64,000 nt of DNA from Rhizobium redzepovicii (GTDB taxonomy: Bacteria; Pseudomonadota; Alphaproteobacteria; Rhizobiales; Rhizobiaceae): positions 19,978-83,977 of the forward strand of contig NZ_JAILYH010000025.1 in the NCBI RefSeq assembly GCF_019793435.1, written 5' to 3'. Shown here piece by piece: positions 8,480-17,579 of this stretch. Under the pieces are notes generated by a model, which did no database searches, had not been told where the DNA came from, and saw nothing but the letters and a program-made list of their open reading frames with translations. Position 1 is the first letter of the stretch; each line of letters opens with the position of its first letter. Made by a program: the position numbers and the translations under genes.

Positions 8480-8830
8480 ACGTCAGAACACAGACACCGC
8501 ACGGTAGCGCCCATGATCTTCGTTGGCTCGATCCGTTGGACACAGATAGCGTGCCGCGCACGGCGGTCAGATCGTTTGCCGCCCAGAAAGCAGCTCGATC
8601 GACAGGCGGAAGAAGATCGGCCCGTCCAGAGGCTCAACCGAGCTCCTCGGTGTGGAAACTGGCCAGGGGGTTTGCCCGAAGCCGATCTATCTTCAGGCCA
8701 GGCATGGAAACATAAACAGCCTGCGTTCTTCATATGCGTGGTGAATCGGAACGATATAGGGATATTGTTCGCTGCATGCCACGGCGAAAAGTGTGTTGGC
8801 AATGAATTCGAGGCAGTCATCATCGCTCAT
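8480..8830 (-). pseudogene. Remnant of a pyridoxamine 5'-phosphate oxidase-like FMN-binding protein
   Basis: From ATG 8830 the frame gives MSDDDCLEFIANTLF, QYPYIVPIHHAYE and RRLFMFPCLA, a good match to the N-terminus of the pyridoxamine-oxidase-like flavin-binding family, then ends at a TGA (8693-8695). The next expected block (GLKIDRLRANPLASFHTEEL) is found a frame away, also ended by a stop. At least one frameshift and one nonsense change have destroyed it. Confidence 0.6.
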
Positions 8831-8846
8831 CTCCCGCAGTTGCTTG

Positions 8847-9467
8847 CTAGCCTCCGATGCCTGATACGCTCACTCCTTGCTGATCCGGCCGGCCGAGCAT
8901 CAATTTCGTCAGAAGTGCGATCTGCTCCTGCTGCTGGGCGACGAGCGATTTCAGTTCAGTATTTCTAAGCTCGTCGAGCTTGTCATGCAGCGCCATAATT
9001 TCGATCTCAGCCTTCAAATTGACCTCGTAGTCGTGCGCGGCATCCACCCGGTCTTTGGCGGCATGCCTATTTTGGCTCATCATGATGACCGGCGCCTGCA
9101 CAGCTGCCAGCATAGAAAGGATGAGATTGAGGAATATGAAGGGATAGGGATCAAAGGCGCGCGTTGCGGCCAACAGATTGCCGGCAACCCAAACCGCAAG
9201 GACGATCCCGAAAAGGATGATGAAGGTCCAAGAACCGCCGAATTCCGCCACCTTGTCGGCCAGCCGCTGCGACGATGTCAGCTTTGAATCGAATGACTGA
9301 TTGGAATCGTGGGCAATCGCGTGCCGGGAGATCAGGCGCCGGAAGACTGCCCGTTCCCGCTCGGTTAAGAGCTCGAAGGGTTTGCCGAGATACCTGTTCG
9401 CGCCGGATTCAATGGATGCGTCGCCAATCTCAGCACCAGCTACTTCAGTATCATTTCCGGTCGACAT
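8847..9467 (-). CDS. DUF1003 membrane protein
   Basis: 206 residues. The DUF1003 core is intact: a soluble N-terminal part, ADKVAEFGGSWTFIILFG, two membrane helices (about residues 83-103 and 112-130) linked by the FDPYPFIFLNLILSMLA motif and APVIMMSQNRHAAKDR, then a coiled C-terminal helix. Function is unknown; the family is common in rhizobia. ATG 9467 has GGGAGA seven bases upstream. No EcfG-type site was seen before it. Confidence 0.9.
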   Translation of the reverse strand: MSTGNDTEVAGAEIGDASIESGANRYLGKPFELLTERERAVFRRLISRHAIAHDSNQSFDSKLTSSQRLADKVAEFGGSWTFIILFGIVLAVWVAGNLLAATRAFDPYPFIFLNLILSMLAAVQAPVIMMSQNRHAAKDRVDAAHDYEVNLKAEIEIMALHDKLDELRNTELKSLVAQQQEQIALLTKLMLGRPDQQGVSVSGIGG

Positions 9468-9541
9468 GATAGTCTCCCGCCGGATACACCGGCCGCCTTA
9501 GCGACCCCACGAAGTCGCCCATCAAATTTAACATCTCGATA

Positions 9542-9769
9542 TCATTGCGCATTCACATCAAAGAAGTCTTCCACCTGCTTCAGCCGGTACATGGCCCGCC
9601 TCTTGCGATCATAGAGCCTGCCCAGCAACGCACACTCCACAGCTAACGGTCCGCCGAGGACGCGGAGCCTGCTCAAGGTTATTTCCTGCCTGTTGACCCG
9701 CTGCTCTGCCTTCATGGCGCGGTGCCTTGCAAACCTCAGGTCCTTTTTCTTGTATCGCGGTGATTGCAT
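9542..9769 (-). CDS. Small basic hypothetical protein
   Basis: 75 residues, strongly basic and helical (YKKKDLRFARHRAMKAEQRV, then a leucine/arginine-rich helix), no known domain. I start at ATG 9769; a TTG four codons upstream is an alternative. The ribosome binding site is weak. It could bind nucleic acid, but that is only a guess from charge. It ends 75 bases beyond the start of the DUF1003 gene on the same strand. Confidence 0.5.
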   Translation of the reverse strand: MQSPRYKKKDLRFARHRAMKAEQRVNRQEITLSRLRVLGGPLAVECALLGRLYDRKRRAMYRLKQVEDFFDVNAQ

Positions 9770-9781
9770 CGTTCTCGCCAA

Positions 9782-10308
9782 TCGTTGTCGTCATCGCGCT
9801 TGGCCGATGAACGTGTCTGCGCTCTTGCGGGACATGTGGCCGCAGGTAAAGTCCTAACAACCACCAAGAATAGCACAATTTCCGCTGCCACTCGGAACGA
9901 AATAAATTATTCAACGAAGAGCCGCTATCGGTGCACGATTTCATGCAAAGTCAGACTCAATTAAATCCCCTCAGATAGGAGTAGTCCGTCTTGGCAGGTC
10001 GTCATCATGATCGCGTAGGCGGGGCAAGTGAGAAGCGGCATGGCGCGTTTCGCCAAGCGCTTTGCGTCAAATTTTCACGGGCCGGTCCCGATTTTCTTTT
10101 CCTTACCCGCGGGCACCCCTCGTGCTCCCATATTGTGCTTTATCCAAGGCAAACTGTGCCAGGCACCCTTCTGGGCCACCGGTCACGGGCGAGAGGCGCG
10201 AGGTCTGTCTCGGCTCGTTCGGCTACGACAAACCAGGTCGGCGGCCGCGATGATACGGGGGGCCGCGAAATGAATCCCATTGTCGCCGACTGGGTGATAT
10301 AGTCTCTC
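9782..10308. other. Gene-poor stretch
   Basis: I see no recognisable gene, RNA or repeat here. Frames present have no ribosome binding site and unnatural compositions. A GGAAC near 9897 lacks a matching downstream element. Confidence 0.45.
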
Positions 10309-10524
10309 ATGACCTATTCCCCGAAGGATTTGGAACTCGCCCGCCGGCAAGTGATTGTCGACCGACAGATGATTTGCGCTCAGCAGGGCCAGATCGACGG
10401 AATGCTGGCGCGTGGCGAGCCTGCCGGGCTGGCCAGGGAAAGGCTGCTCAAGTTGACCGAGGACTTGCGCAACCACTGCTTCCATCAGGATCTGATCCAG
10501 GCTTCGATCCGATCAGAGCGCTGA
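10309..10524 (+). CDS. Small helical hypothetical protein
   Basis: 71 residues, soluble, almost wholly helical with heptad-like leucines (LELARRQVIVDRQMICAQQG, then ARERLLKLTEDLRNH). No family recognised. The start ATG 10309 lacks a strong ribosome binding site, but codon usage is coding-like throughout. It converges on the gene at 10559-10915. Confidence 0.5.
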   Translation: MTYSPKDLELARRQVIVDRQMICAQQGQIDGMLARGEPAGLARERLLKLTEDLRNHCFHQDLIQASIRSER

Positions 10525-10558
10525 TCCACCGCCGCGCACGCGGTGACGGTCTGCCGGT

Positions 10559-10915
10559 CTAATCCTTGTTCACTCGCCGGCTTTGCTCCTCGGCTTCGCG
10601 GGTGGTGATCTTCCTGCGGTGATCGGTCCGCGCCTGCTCGAGTTCTCCCATTGTAGGAAGATCCCGGACAGCCAGACTCTTATCATCGGCCTCAGTTGTT
10701 CGGCGCTTTGTGAACCGATGCAGCGGGTTCTTTGCTTCACGCGGGTCCCGAACCGCACGCGCTTCCTCGGGCGGCATGGCGAGGTCCATGCGTGCCGTGA
10801 CGGCATGGGCGATCAATTCCTTCGCGGAGGGATTGCCGTCCGGACGCGTGCCGTTAGCGCCGAAGTCGTGGCGGTCACTGGCAGTAAGGGGCTTGGCGTT
10901 GTTATGTCTCGACAT
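10559..10915 (-). CDS. Hydrophilic hypothetical protein
   Basis: 118 residues, very hydrophilic, rich in charged residues and probably partly disordered; no membrane segment or cysteine. It begins MSRHNNAKPLTASDRHDFGA. No domain recognised. ATG 10915 is preceded by AGAGG. The 250 bases upstream (10916-11170) are AT-rich relative to the surroundings and hold a small hairpin (AAAGGC/GCCTTT near 11083-11100) but no clear promoter. Confidence 0.55.
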   Translation of the reverse strand: MSRHNNAKPLTASDRHDFGANGTRPDGNPSAKELIAHAVTARMDLAMPPEEARAVRDPREAKNPLHRFTKRRTTEADDKSLAVRDLPTMGELEQARTDHRRKITTREAEEQSRRVNKD

Positions 10916-11199
10916 TTGAATGCCTCTTTTTTCATGAAGTCATGAGCTGCCGTTCGCAGGGGATGCGCTATCGCGGCCGGCCTCCTGCTTGCCGAATAGG
11001 CTTGCGAAGGTTGTGTATATTTCTGCAAAATCCGATCTTTTGACCTTGCGGTATCATGTATTTCAGGAAAGTAACGCAATAAAAAGGCCACGACGCCTTT
11101 ATCATGCGGCTGGATTAATTTAATTTTCGCCGATAATATTTCATATTGACCAATAAATCGGAATGAAGCCTATCATTCTAGGATCTCGTCTCGGTTGTG

Positions 11200-11745
11200 A
11201 CGCAATTGGGGCGTCGGAGTCTCCTACCTTCGTTTGCCCTGTAGCACTCGTCTGGCGGGGCCTTTAGGACCATCCTCGCTTCTGATTCCGCCGTCACAAA
11301 ATCGTCGATGGGAGTCACGGGGGGCGGAGTGATGGCGGTAGCCCTTGCGCGCGGATGACGCAGAGCCAGGTGTCGTTGCTGATGGGAAGCATCAGCCGCT
11401 GTGCAACCGCGCCGCCGGCCGCCTACTACATGCTCGAGGCGCCAGGTTCGTCTGGCATAGGGCGACAACAGATCGCAAACCTTTAGCGAATATTTACCTG
11501 CCGCAGACCACGGCATCATAAGCGACTTCGTGTCTCCACGAGGAACTTGACGCGTTTCCCAGAGAGAGGAAAATCCGCGACTTGGCGGCGCGACTTTGAC
11601 CCGTTGTTGACATTCTCCTAGATGCCGGACACGCCGTAGCGCCGGCACGTGAAAGCAAGATGCGAATCTTGTCGTCAGTGTGGGTGTTGCGTTCGGCGAT
11701 GAAGCCTGCCGGTACCAAATCAGAGAGCCGATACCTAGTGTTCAT
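11200..11745 (-). mobile_element. Decayed ISL3-family transposase
   Basis: The minus strand at 11745 opens MNTRYRLSDLVPAGF followed by DDKIRILLSRAGATACPA, the start of the ISL3 transposase with its zinc-finger region. Further blocks appear in other frames: SPYARRTWRLEHVVGG and, in a third frame, MLPISNDTW and PVTPIDDF, where the catalytic core begins. Several frameshifts separate them and the C-terminal half is absent. No terminal inverted repeats were found. An old, immobile remnant. Confidence 0.6.
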
Positions 11746-11861
11746 CGTGCTGATTTCTTTGTGAACCGGGGAGCCTCGTTACAACTGCATCAAACTGAAT
11801 AGAGCGAAACTGCCGTCAAAAACCAGCCCCGGCCATTGGCGACTTGGCGCGCGCTGCGCAG

Positions 11862-12442
11862 TCATCCAAACCAAGCCACGCGCTGGACGAACCAGAGCGC
11901 TGAAAGCGTTCCGATCAGATATGCGAGCCACAACCGCAGGCGTGAGAAGTCGAAGACCAGCAGCAGCCTCATGCTGGCCATTGCCAGGAGCGCGATGGCG
12001 ACGAACACAAGCTGCCCTCCCTCAACGCCAAGATTAAAGGCCAACAACGCGATCGGGACCTCCTTCTGCGGCAAACCGATCTCGCGCAGCGCACCGCCAA
12101 ATCCGAAACCATGCAGCAGGCCAAACAGAAAGCTGATCGCCCACGGATAGCGGCGGGAAAGACTGGTCCCGCCTTGACCCGAACGGATGATCTCACGGTT
12201 CGGCGTGGACAGGAGGTTGATGCGAGAGTCCGACATCCCTGTCTGCTCGACGAGTTTTGCCGTGTCGTCCGTGGAACCGTCATTGACGACGATAATCTCC
12301 AAGGCGGTGTAGGTCTGGCGCATAGCGGACCGAAGCGTGCGCTCAATATAGTGGAAGCGTTGAAGGCCGGGATGACCACTGAGACCAAAGGCTGGTCAGA
12401 AATAAGGGCTCTTCGTCGATCGTCATCTGTAACTGAAATCAT
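11862..12442 (-). pseudogene. Chimera of a family-2 glycosyltransferase start and a HupE/UreJ-type membrane end
   Basis: From ATG 12442: ISDQPLVSVVIPAFNAS, then after a one-base shift the next frame continues RQTYTALEIIVVNDGSTDDT, the nucleotide-binding start of a GT-A family-2 glycosyltransferase. About 40 residues later the same frame switches to PWAISFLFGLLHGFGFGGAL, FNLGVEGGQLVFVAIALL and further membrane helices, the C-terminal half of the HupE/UreJ_2 family. The join has no linker and neither half is complete, so a deletion fused two unrelated genes. Confidence 0.65.
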
Positions 12443-12582
12443 TGCAGATCTCTCGCCACGTCAACCAGATGAAGGGACTGCGTTAGTGCTTTCTGCCGTT
12501 CTCCTACATTTAGTTCGGAGCGGGCAAAGCCCAGCCGCCGACAATGTCGGAAGATCTCCTTTAAGATGCCTACATTCTAACT

Positions 12583-12660
12583 TCGTTGTGCGGGCGCAAA
12601 CGGACTTTGGTCTGAGATAGACCCTCTCCTTTCGTAGGATGGGTAGGTATGTCAGCCGCC
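12583..12660 (+). repeat. Repeated leader element, copy B
   Basis: Plus-strand partner of the element at 6829-6906, with the same blocks CGGACTTTGGTC, TAGACCCTCT, CTTTCGT and TATGTCAG. It lies in the 307-base gap before the GGDEF-EAL gene and precedes a 33-codon frame starting at 12649. No EcfG-type site was found in front of this copy. Confidence 0.55.
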
Positions 12661-12749
12661 GCCGAAAGACAGAAAGGAAGTGCTAACCAATCCCCTTCCG
12701 CGTGCTTTAACGATCGCTGTTTTACGGTCTGTGAACATAGAAGGACGTA

Positions 12750-14930
12750 ATGCAGATGAACTGGCAGGCGCGGTCGCAGTGGGTTTTAAAATGGGTTCTC
12801 CCGGCAGCCACGTCATTGATCATCGGGTGCGTTCTTTTTGGTACCCTCCAATGGGCCGCAGGGCAGACCGATATGGTTGCGGAGGCTCGCCAGCGGGATC
12901 TCGTCAAACTGATCGTCTCGAAGATGCAGGCTAGCGTTGCTCATGATCAGGAAAGCGCGACAGTCTGGGACGACGCTGTTCGAAAAACCGACGCGCGGGA
13001 TCTGGAATGGCTTCGCTCGAACCTCGGCGAATGGATGCATACCTACTTCGGGCATGACGCGGCCATCGTACTTTCGGCCGACCATGGCCGGATCTACGAG
13101 TTCATTGCGCCCTCGGACAACGCTTTGACGCTGGGTGATCTCCGCCTCGCTTATGAGCCGTTGGTGAATGCTTTGCAGAAACGACTTGCTGCTGGCGACG
13201 CTGAAGGGGTCACGGACCGGGTTCTCTCGATCGGCGAAAGCGACCTTACATATGTAGGGCGGCGACCGGCGATTGTGAGCGTCAAGCCAATCGTCTCGGA
13301 CACGGGCGATATCGAGCAACCGCCGGGGCAGCAAAATCTCCATGTCGCTGTAAGGTTCATCGATCGAAGTTTCGTATCCGAGATCGGAGCGGACTACCAG
13401 TTTGCCGAAATGCAGTTTTCGGATGACGCTCCTACGGACGCTGAGCACTCATTCGTTCCGTTGAAGTCTCGTGCGGGCGGCGCTATCGGCTACTTCACCT
13501 GGCGCTCATTTCGTCCTGGTGCGAACGTGATGGAAGCGACCCTGCCGGCGGTCGGTCTGGCCGCCGTTGCCATCTTCGTCGCGGCAAACATGTTCGGGCG
13601 TGCGATATGGAGACGTTCAGCACGTCTTGCCTCGAGTCGTGAGGAACTCCAGCGACTGGCTTCGCGCGATCCGCTGACTGGCCTTTCCAACCGCGCTCAT
13701 TTCAGCACCGAACTCGCCGCCCGGCTTGGGGCGGCCTCCCAGAACCAGTGTCACTGCGTGCTGTTCATCGACCTCGACCGGTTCAAAGCGGTCAACGATA
13801 CTTTCGGGCACCCGACGGGGGACAAGCTCATCTCACTCGTGGCCCATCGCATGAATGAGATCATGCCGGCGGCGCTCATCGGCCGCATCGGGGGTGATGA
13901 ATTCACCGTCCTGCTCGAAGAAGCCGACGGTCAAGTGGTCGACGCGGCTTGCGCACGGATCGTACAGCGTCTGCGAGATCCTTTCGAGATCGATGGCGCC
14001 CACATCGTCGTTGGTGCCAGTGTCGGCGCTGCGCTTGCCGCCGGCCCCGCGGATCCGTCGGAACTCACCCGTCAGGCCGACATAGCTCTCTATCACGCAA
14101 AGGCTGCGGGTCGGAATACCTTTGCAATATTCGGAGGCCATATGGACGAACTGCTGCGCAGGCGTCGGAAGCTTGAACACGACCTTCGACTGGCGCTCGA
14201 GACGAAGTCCCAGATCGAGACCTTTTATCAGCCAGTATATTCGGCAGAGCACAAGAGCCTGTCATCCATGGAAGCGCTTGCCCGGTGGAGGCATCCTGAA
14301 GAAGGTTTCATCGCTCCCGACGTCTTCATCCCCATTGCCGAGGAAATCGGCCTTATCCAGGAAGTCGGCGCTATCGTGCTCGAAGATGCTTGCAGTGTCA
14401 TGGCCGACCTTCCTTCTATCTCGATGGCAATCAACGCGTCGACGCTGGAACTCTGTTCCGACGGTTATCCCCTTCGTGTCTTGTCCAGATTGGCGAAATG
14501 GAACATCGATCCAAAGAGGCTGGAGATAGAAATCACCGAGTCCTTGGCTTTTGGTGGAGAAGCACACAGCGATCGAAACATTGCTATGCTCCGAAATGCG
14601 GGTGTGCGAATCGCCATCGACGACTTCGGAACGGGTTACTCGTCCTTCTCGAGAGTGCAGAATGTCATGATCGACAGGATCAAGATCGACAAGTCGTTCA
14701 TCGATGCGGTGCAAGGAGACAGCAAGCCGCTCATCGAGGCGATGATCAATATGGCCCGAGCGAAAGGTCTTAAGACCACGGCTGAAGGAGTGGAAACGAA
14801 CGAACAGAGCGACGCTCTAGTGGCCCTTGGGTGCGACAGCCTCCAAGGTTTCCTAATCTCCCGGCCTCTTGCCCGCGCAGCCATCATCGATTTGTTCAAC
14901 GGAACTGGGAAGCGAACATTCACCGCTTGA
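12750..14930 (+). CDS. Membrane-bound diguanylate cyclase/phosphodiesterase (GGDEF-EAL)
   Basis: 726-residue cyclic-di-GMP enzyme. A membrane helix at about 14-36, a periplasmic sensor of CHASE4 type (about 37-260), a second helix (262-282), a GGDEF domain with intact GGDEF at 381-385, and an EAL domain with EAL at 508-510, DDFGTGYSS (624-632), KIDKSF (645-650) and TAEGVET (677-683). Both active sites look intact, so it may both make and break cyclic-di-GMP. The usual RxxD inhibitory site five residues before GGDEF is replaced (MPAA), so product feedback through that site is not expected. ATG 12750 follows GAAGGA; ATG 12756 is an alternative. It stands alone, with a repeated leader element upstream. 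Confidence 0.95.
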   Translation: MQMNWQARSQWVLKWVLPAATSLIIGCVLFGTLQWAAGQTDMVAEARQRDLVKLIVSKMQASVAHDQESATVWDDAVRKTDARDLEWLRSNLGEWMHTYFGHDAAIVLSADHGRIYEFIAPSDNALTLGDLRLAYEPLVNALQKRLAAGDAEGVTDRVLSIGESDLTYVGRRPAIVSVKPIVSDTGDIEQPPGQQNLHVAVRFIDRSFVSEIGADYQFAEMQFSDDAPTDAEHSFVPLKSRAGGAIGYFTWRSFRPGANVMEATLPAVGLAAVAIFVAANMFGRAIWRRSARLASSREELQRLASRDPLTGLSNRAHFSTELAARLGAASQNQCHCVLFIDLDRFKAVNDTFGHPTGDKLISLVAHRMNEIMPAALIGRIGGDEFTVLLEEADGQVVDAACARIVQRLRDPFEIDGAHIVVGASVGAALAAGPADPSELTRQADIALYHAKAAGRNTFAIFGGHMDELLRRRRKLEHDLRLALETKSQIETFYQPVYSAEHKSLSSMEALARWRHPEEGFIAPDVFIPIAEEIGLIQEVGAIVLEDACSVMADLPSISMAINASTLELCSDGYPLRVLSRLAKWNIDPKRLEIEITESLAFGGEAHSDRNIAMLRNAGVRIAIDDFGTGYSSFSRVQNVMIDRIKIDKSFIDAVQGDSKPLIEAMINMARAKGLKTTAEGVETNEQSDALVALGCDSLQGFLISRPLARAAIIDLFNGTGKRTFTA

Positions 14931-14948
14931 AGCGGGAAGGGCAATCTG

Positions 14949-15230
14949 TCAGTGGACGACGGCAATCACGGGAATTCCGGCTTCCTCCGCCGCGCGAATG
15001 AGCGCGGCACGCGCTGTCTTTGCGGGGATATTGCCTTGAATGGCATCCAGGCAGGTTTTTACGGCCGCAATTTATTCCTTGCCGTCGTCTGTCGGCCAAG
15101 CGGCGACGAGGGCCTCGGCAACCTCGCCAAGTGATCGGATCAGCTTATGCTTTTCTTGACCACTCATCACGAGCATCAGAGGGGCGAAATCTTCGCTTCT
15201 ATGCCAGCTCACTATACCGACCGTTTGCAT
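14949..15230 (-). pseudogene. DUF982 gene, copy 2, with internal stop
   Basis: From ATG 15230 to TGA 14949 the frame is a full DUF982 gene of 94 codons except for a TAA at codon 53 (15072-15074), where copy 1 has a tyrosine codon. The C-terminal part (AALIRAAEEAGIPVIAVVH) is in frame and normal. So copy 2 is broken by one nonsense change while copy 1 (5853-6127) is broken by insertions, and each keeps intact what the other lost. Confidence 0.75.
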
Positions 15231-15285
15231 TGATGGCGGCCCTTTACTCCCGGGAAGCGACGCCCGACATGATCTACAACGCTTC

Positions 15286-15337
15286 ACCAGGGAGGTTCTG
15301 ACTGGAGACAGCAACATCGCTGAAACCTCCCTGGTGT
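15286..15337. repeat. Perfect inverted repeat, copy 2
   Basis: CACCAGGGAGGTT at 15286-15298 and its reverse complement at 15325-15337, loop 26 bases. Same 13-base arms as at 5747-5797, again between a DUF982 gene and a BON gene. Confidence 0.8.
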
Positions 15338-15483
15338 CCTTTCAACAAGGAAGAGGGAAACCTATGCCACTTACCGTCGGGGGGAAGAGGGACTTAGGTC
15401 GCACTGGCAACGCCGCCCCCTGCTTCTCATATTAGGTCTGAGGTAACATGACGGTCCGTGGAGGGACGGAACAGGAGGACGAT

Positions 15484-15756
15484 ATGAAGTTCGGTTCCGA
15501 CAACACCAACCATGAAGGGCGCTGCTCCCAAGGCCATAGTTCGGCCTCGACCATCGCGACGATCAAAGCGGCGCTTTCCGCCGATCCGAATATCGACAGC
15601 AGTGCCATCGAGATCAGGATGCTCGGTCCGGTGGTCCTGCTCGAAGGCTACATAACAAACGCCGCAGACCGCGAGAAAGCCATCTCGCTTGCGGGGATGA
15701 TCGTCGGCCACGAGAACGTCCAGGATCGGATGCTGAGCCGGTTCCCCATGCAGTAG
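15484..15756 (+). CDS. BON domain protein, copy 2
   Basis: 90-residue BON-fold protein, close paralogue of the one at 5326-5598. AGGAGG six bases before ATG 15484 fixes the start. Conserved blocks: SAIEIRMLGPVVLLEGYI and AADREKAISLAGMIVGHENV. Likely an envelope- or lipid-associated stress protein by family. It follows the conserved inverted repeat and the divergent broken DUF982 gene. The DUF1236 gene downstream has its own promoter. Confidence 0.8.
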   Translation: MKFGSDNTNHEGRCSQGHSSASTIATIKAALSADPNIDSSAIEIRMLGPVVLLEGYITNAADREKAISLAGMIVGHENVQDRMLSRFPMQ

Positions 15757-15820
15757 CGAGAGGCAATTCAAGAGGCTAGGACCTAGGTCCGGCGCAACCC
15801 CGGTACGAAGTCCCGGTACT

Positions 15821-15845
15821 GGAACACTTCCTCCACTCGACGGTT
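15821..15845 (+). promoter_or_regulatory. EcfG-type promoter of the DUF1236 gene
   Basis: GGAAC (15821-15825), 17 bases, GTT (15843-15845), 42 bases before ATG 15888. Confidence 0.65.
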
Positions 15846-15887
15846 TCGCTCTGCAGCGGAACCAACCGCATCCAAGGAGGAAAACAT

Positions 15888-16283
15888 ATGATTATCAAAG
15901 TTGTAGGTATTGCCGCGGGCGTCCTGTTGGCGTCGACAACCGCTTTTGCCCAGCAGTCGACCGTGACAGGCGCCGTTGGTGGCGCTGCAACGGGCGCGAT
16001 CGTCGGCGGCCCGGTCGGTGCGGCTGTCGGCGGCATTGTTGGCGGCGTGGCAGGGAGCGTCATTGATCCGCCGCCCCAGCAGGTTGTGACCTATGTTCAG
16101 CAGGCTCCTGCCCCGACCGAACGCGTCGTGGTGAAGGAGAAGGTCGTCGTCGGCCAGCCCCTGCCGGAGACCGTCGTCGTGACGCCAATTCCCGATGATC
16201 CGAAATATGCATATGCGATCGTCAACGATCAGCGTGTGATCGTCGAACCTTCCTCGCGGAAGGTCATCCAGGTCATCCAGTGA
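15888..16283 (+). CDS. DUF1236 secreted protein with glycine zipper
   Basis: 131 residues. A signal peptide (VGIAAGVLLASTTAFAQQ, cleavage after AFA) is followed by a glycine-zipper segment (residues about 28-60) that may insert in or oligomerise at a membrane, a charged linker, and the C-terminal DUF1236 unit (YAYAIVNDQRVIVEPSSRKV). Location: periplasm or outer membrane. AGGAGG precedes ATG 15888. An exact EcfG-type promoter lies upstream, so it should be a general-stress gene. A second, broken DUF1236 gene follows. Confidence 0.85.
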   Translation: MIIKVVGIAAGVLLASTTAFAQQSTVTGAVGGAATGAIVGGPVGAAVGGIVGGVAGSVIDPPPQQVVTYVQQAPAPTERVVVKEKVVVGQPLPETVVVTPIPDDPKYAYAIVNDQRVIVEPSSRKVIQVIQ

Positions 16284-16288
16284 CCGAC

Positions 16289-16306
16289 GGGCGGCTCCAG
16301 CCGCCC
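16289..16306 (+). terminator. Hairpin after the DUF1236 gene
   Basis: GGGCGGCT, two-base loop, AGCCGCCC, six bases after the stop codon, followed by CTTCC rather than a T-run; a likely terminator or 3' stabiliser. Confidence 0.5.
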
Positions 16307-16374
16307 CTTCCAAGCATGAGGGTACGTCTGCAATGCACAGAATGTGCGGGCGTCGTGGGCCCAACCACGGAGAT

Positions 16375-17180
16375 ATGAAAAGCAACCATTTCGCTGTGCT
16401 CGTGGCAGCTCTGTCCCTGAGCGTGTCGCCGCTTGCCACACTCCCGGCCGAAGCCCAGCAGGACACCAAGAGCGGTGGCCAGGCCCAGTCCGGCACGGAG
16501 GCCGGCTCGCAGGCGGGCTCAGCAAAGACCAGCACCGACTGCGCCCCCGACGTTTCGGGAGCCTGCCCAGGCAAGGGCCAGTCATCGCAGCAGAAATCCG
16601 GTCAGGGCTCGGACATGAAAAAGAGTGCCGAGCAGCCTTCACCCGATGGCGCGACGAGCGGAAGTGCGTCCGGCAAGACTTCGACAGAAACCACGCCTGC
16701 ATCGAAGGACGCCAGCGGTGGCACCAAGACAGAACAGAAGCCCGACGCCAAGTCCGGCACCACGGATAACAGCGGCTCATCCACCACAGTCACGAAGAGC
16801 ACTACGGAAAGCGGCGATGCATCCAAGCAGTCCACCGATCAAAATACGACGACCACACACAAAAGTTCGTCCGAAACCACCAACAACACCAATACGGACA
16901 ACCAGACGAACACCAAGACCAACGTCAGCATCTCGGTCGAGCAGCAGACCGAATTCGAACGGTGGTGAAGGAGGTTCACGTTGCTCCTGTGAAGGAAGTC
17001 GACTTCACGGTTTCCGTCTGAACGAAAATCCCGAAGAAGGTCCGGCTGGAACGGCTGCCGACGCGCATTGTGAAGATCGTTCCGCAGTATGAAGGCTACC
17101 GCTTCTTCATCCTCGCGGATTGCAGGATCGTGATCGTCGATCCCGATGCTCTCACGATCGTCTACATCATCGAGGCCTAA
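16375..17180 (+). pseudogene. Second DUF1236 protein, frameshifted
   Basis: From ATG 16375: signal peptide (cleavage after PAEA), then a long serine/threonine/glutamine/lysine-rich low-complexity region. The frame stops at 16968, but the missing C-terminal DUF1236 part continues one frame over from 16962 (VVKEVHVAPVKEVDFTVSV), interrupted by a TGA at 17019, then IVKIVPQYEGYRFFILAD and IVIVDPDALTIVYII to TAA 17178. So one single-base shift and one nonsense codon remove the conserved end. The truncated secreted product could still be made. Confidence 0.7.
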
Positions 17181-17192
17181 CACACGTTTCCA

Positions 17193-17213
17193 GGCGGCGT
17201 CTTATGCGCCGCC
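17193..17213 (+). terminator. Hairpin before the small membrane gene
   Basis: GGCGGCG, seven-base loop, CGCCGCC. No T-run follows. It separates the broken DUF1236 gene from the gene at 17232. Confidence 0.4.
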
Positions 17214-17231
17214 GGGCCGCAGGAGCAATCA

Positions 17232-17384
17232 ATGATCTATCACGAAGATAAGCCGTCCGGCCTCGCGTTTCCCATTATCGTCATCCTGATTGCCATGGTC
17301 GCTATCGTCGGCAGCCTGGTCCTGTCATCAGGCCATCCAGCATCGGCTCGGGTCTGGGTTCCTGTTCGTTCGGCTGGCCCCTGA
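17232..17384 (+). CDS. Small single-span membrane protein
   Basis: 50 residues from ATG 17232 to TGA 17382, with AGGAG eight bases upstream. A charged start (MIYHEDKPSG) leads into one membrane helix (FPIIVILIAMVAIVGSLVLS). No family known. The final 15 residues differ in character, and an adjacent frame stays open for another 30 codons, so a frameshift near the end cannot be ruled out. Confidence 0.5.
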   Translation: MIYHEDKPSGLAFPIIVILIAMVAIVGSLVLSSGHPASARVWVPVRSAGP

Positions 17385-17579
17385 TCCCGCGGCGCCCAAA
17401 GGCGCACTTCCGATCCCGACTGGGAGCACCTACGATAGGAGCATTCCACAGCAGAAAGGCGTCAGATCGCCTTGACCGCGCTCCGAACCGCGATCGAGTT
17501 CAGTATTTGAGCTTGGGATACCAATCCGTGCCGCGGCCGCTGGGCGTCATGTCCAGAAGGTTCCAGAGCGCGGCGATAT

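Noticed and set aside
15468..15491. GGAAC-N16-GTT before the second BON gene
   Set aside because: The spacer is one base short and the -10 part lies inside the first codons of the gene, so it cannot drive it.
15783..16574. 263-codon minus-strand frame opposite the DUF1236 genes
   Set aside because: The plus strand has signal peptides, ribosome binding sites and family motifs; the minus frame has none.
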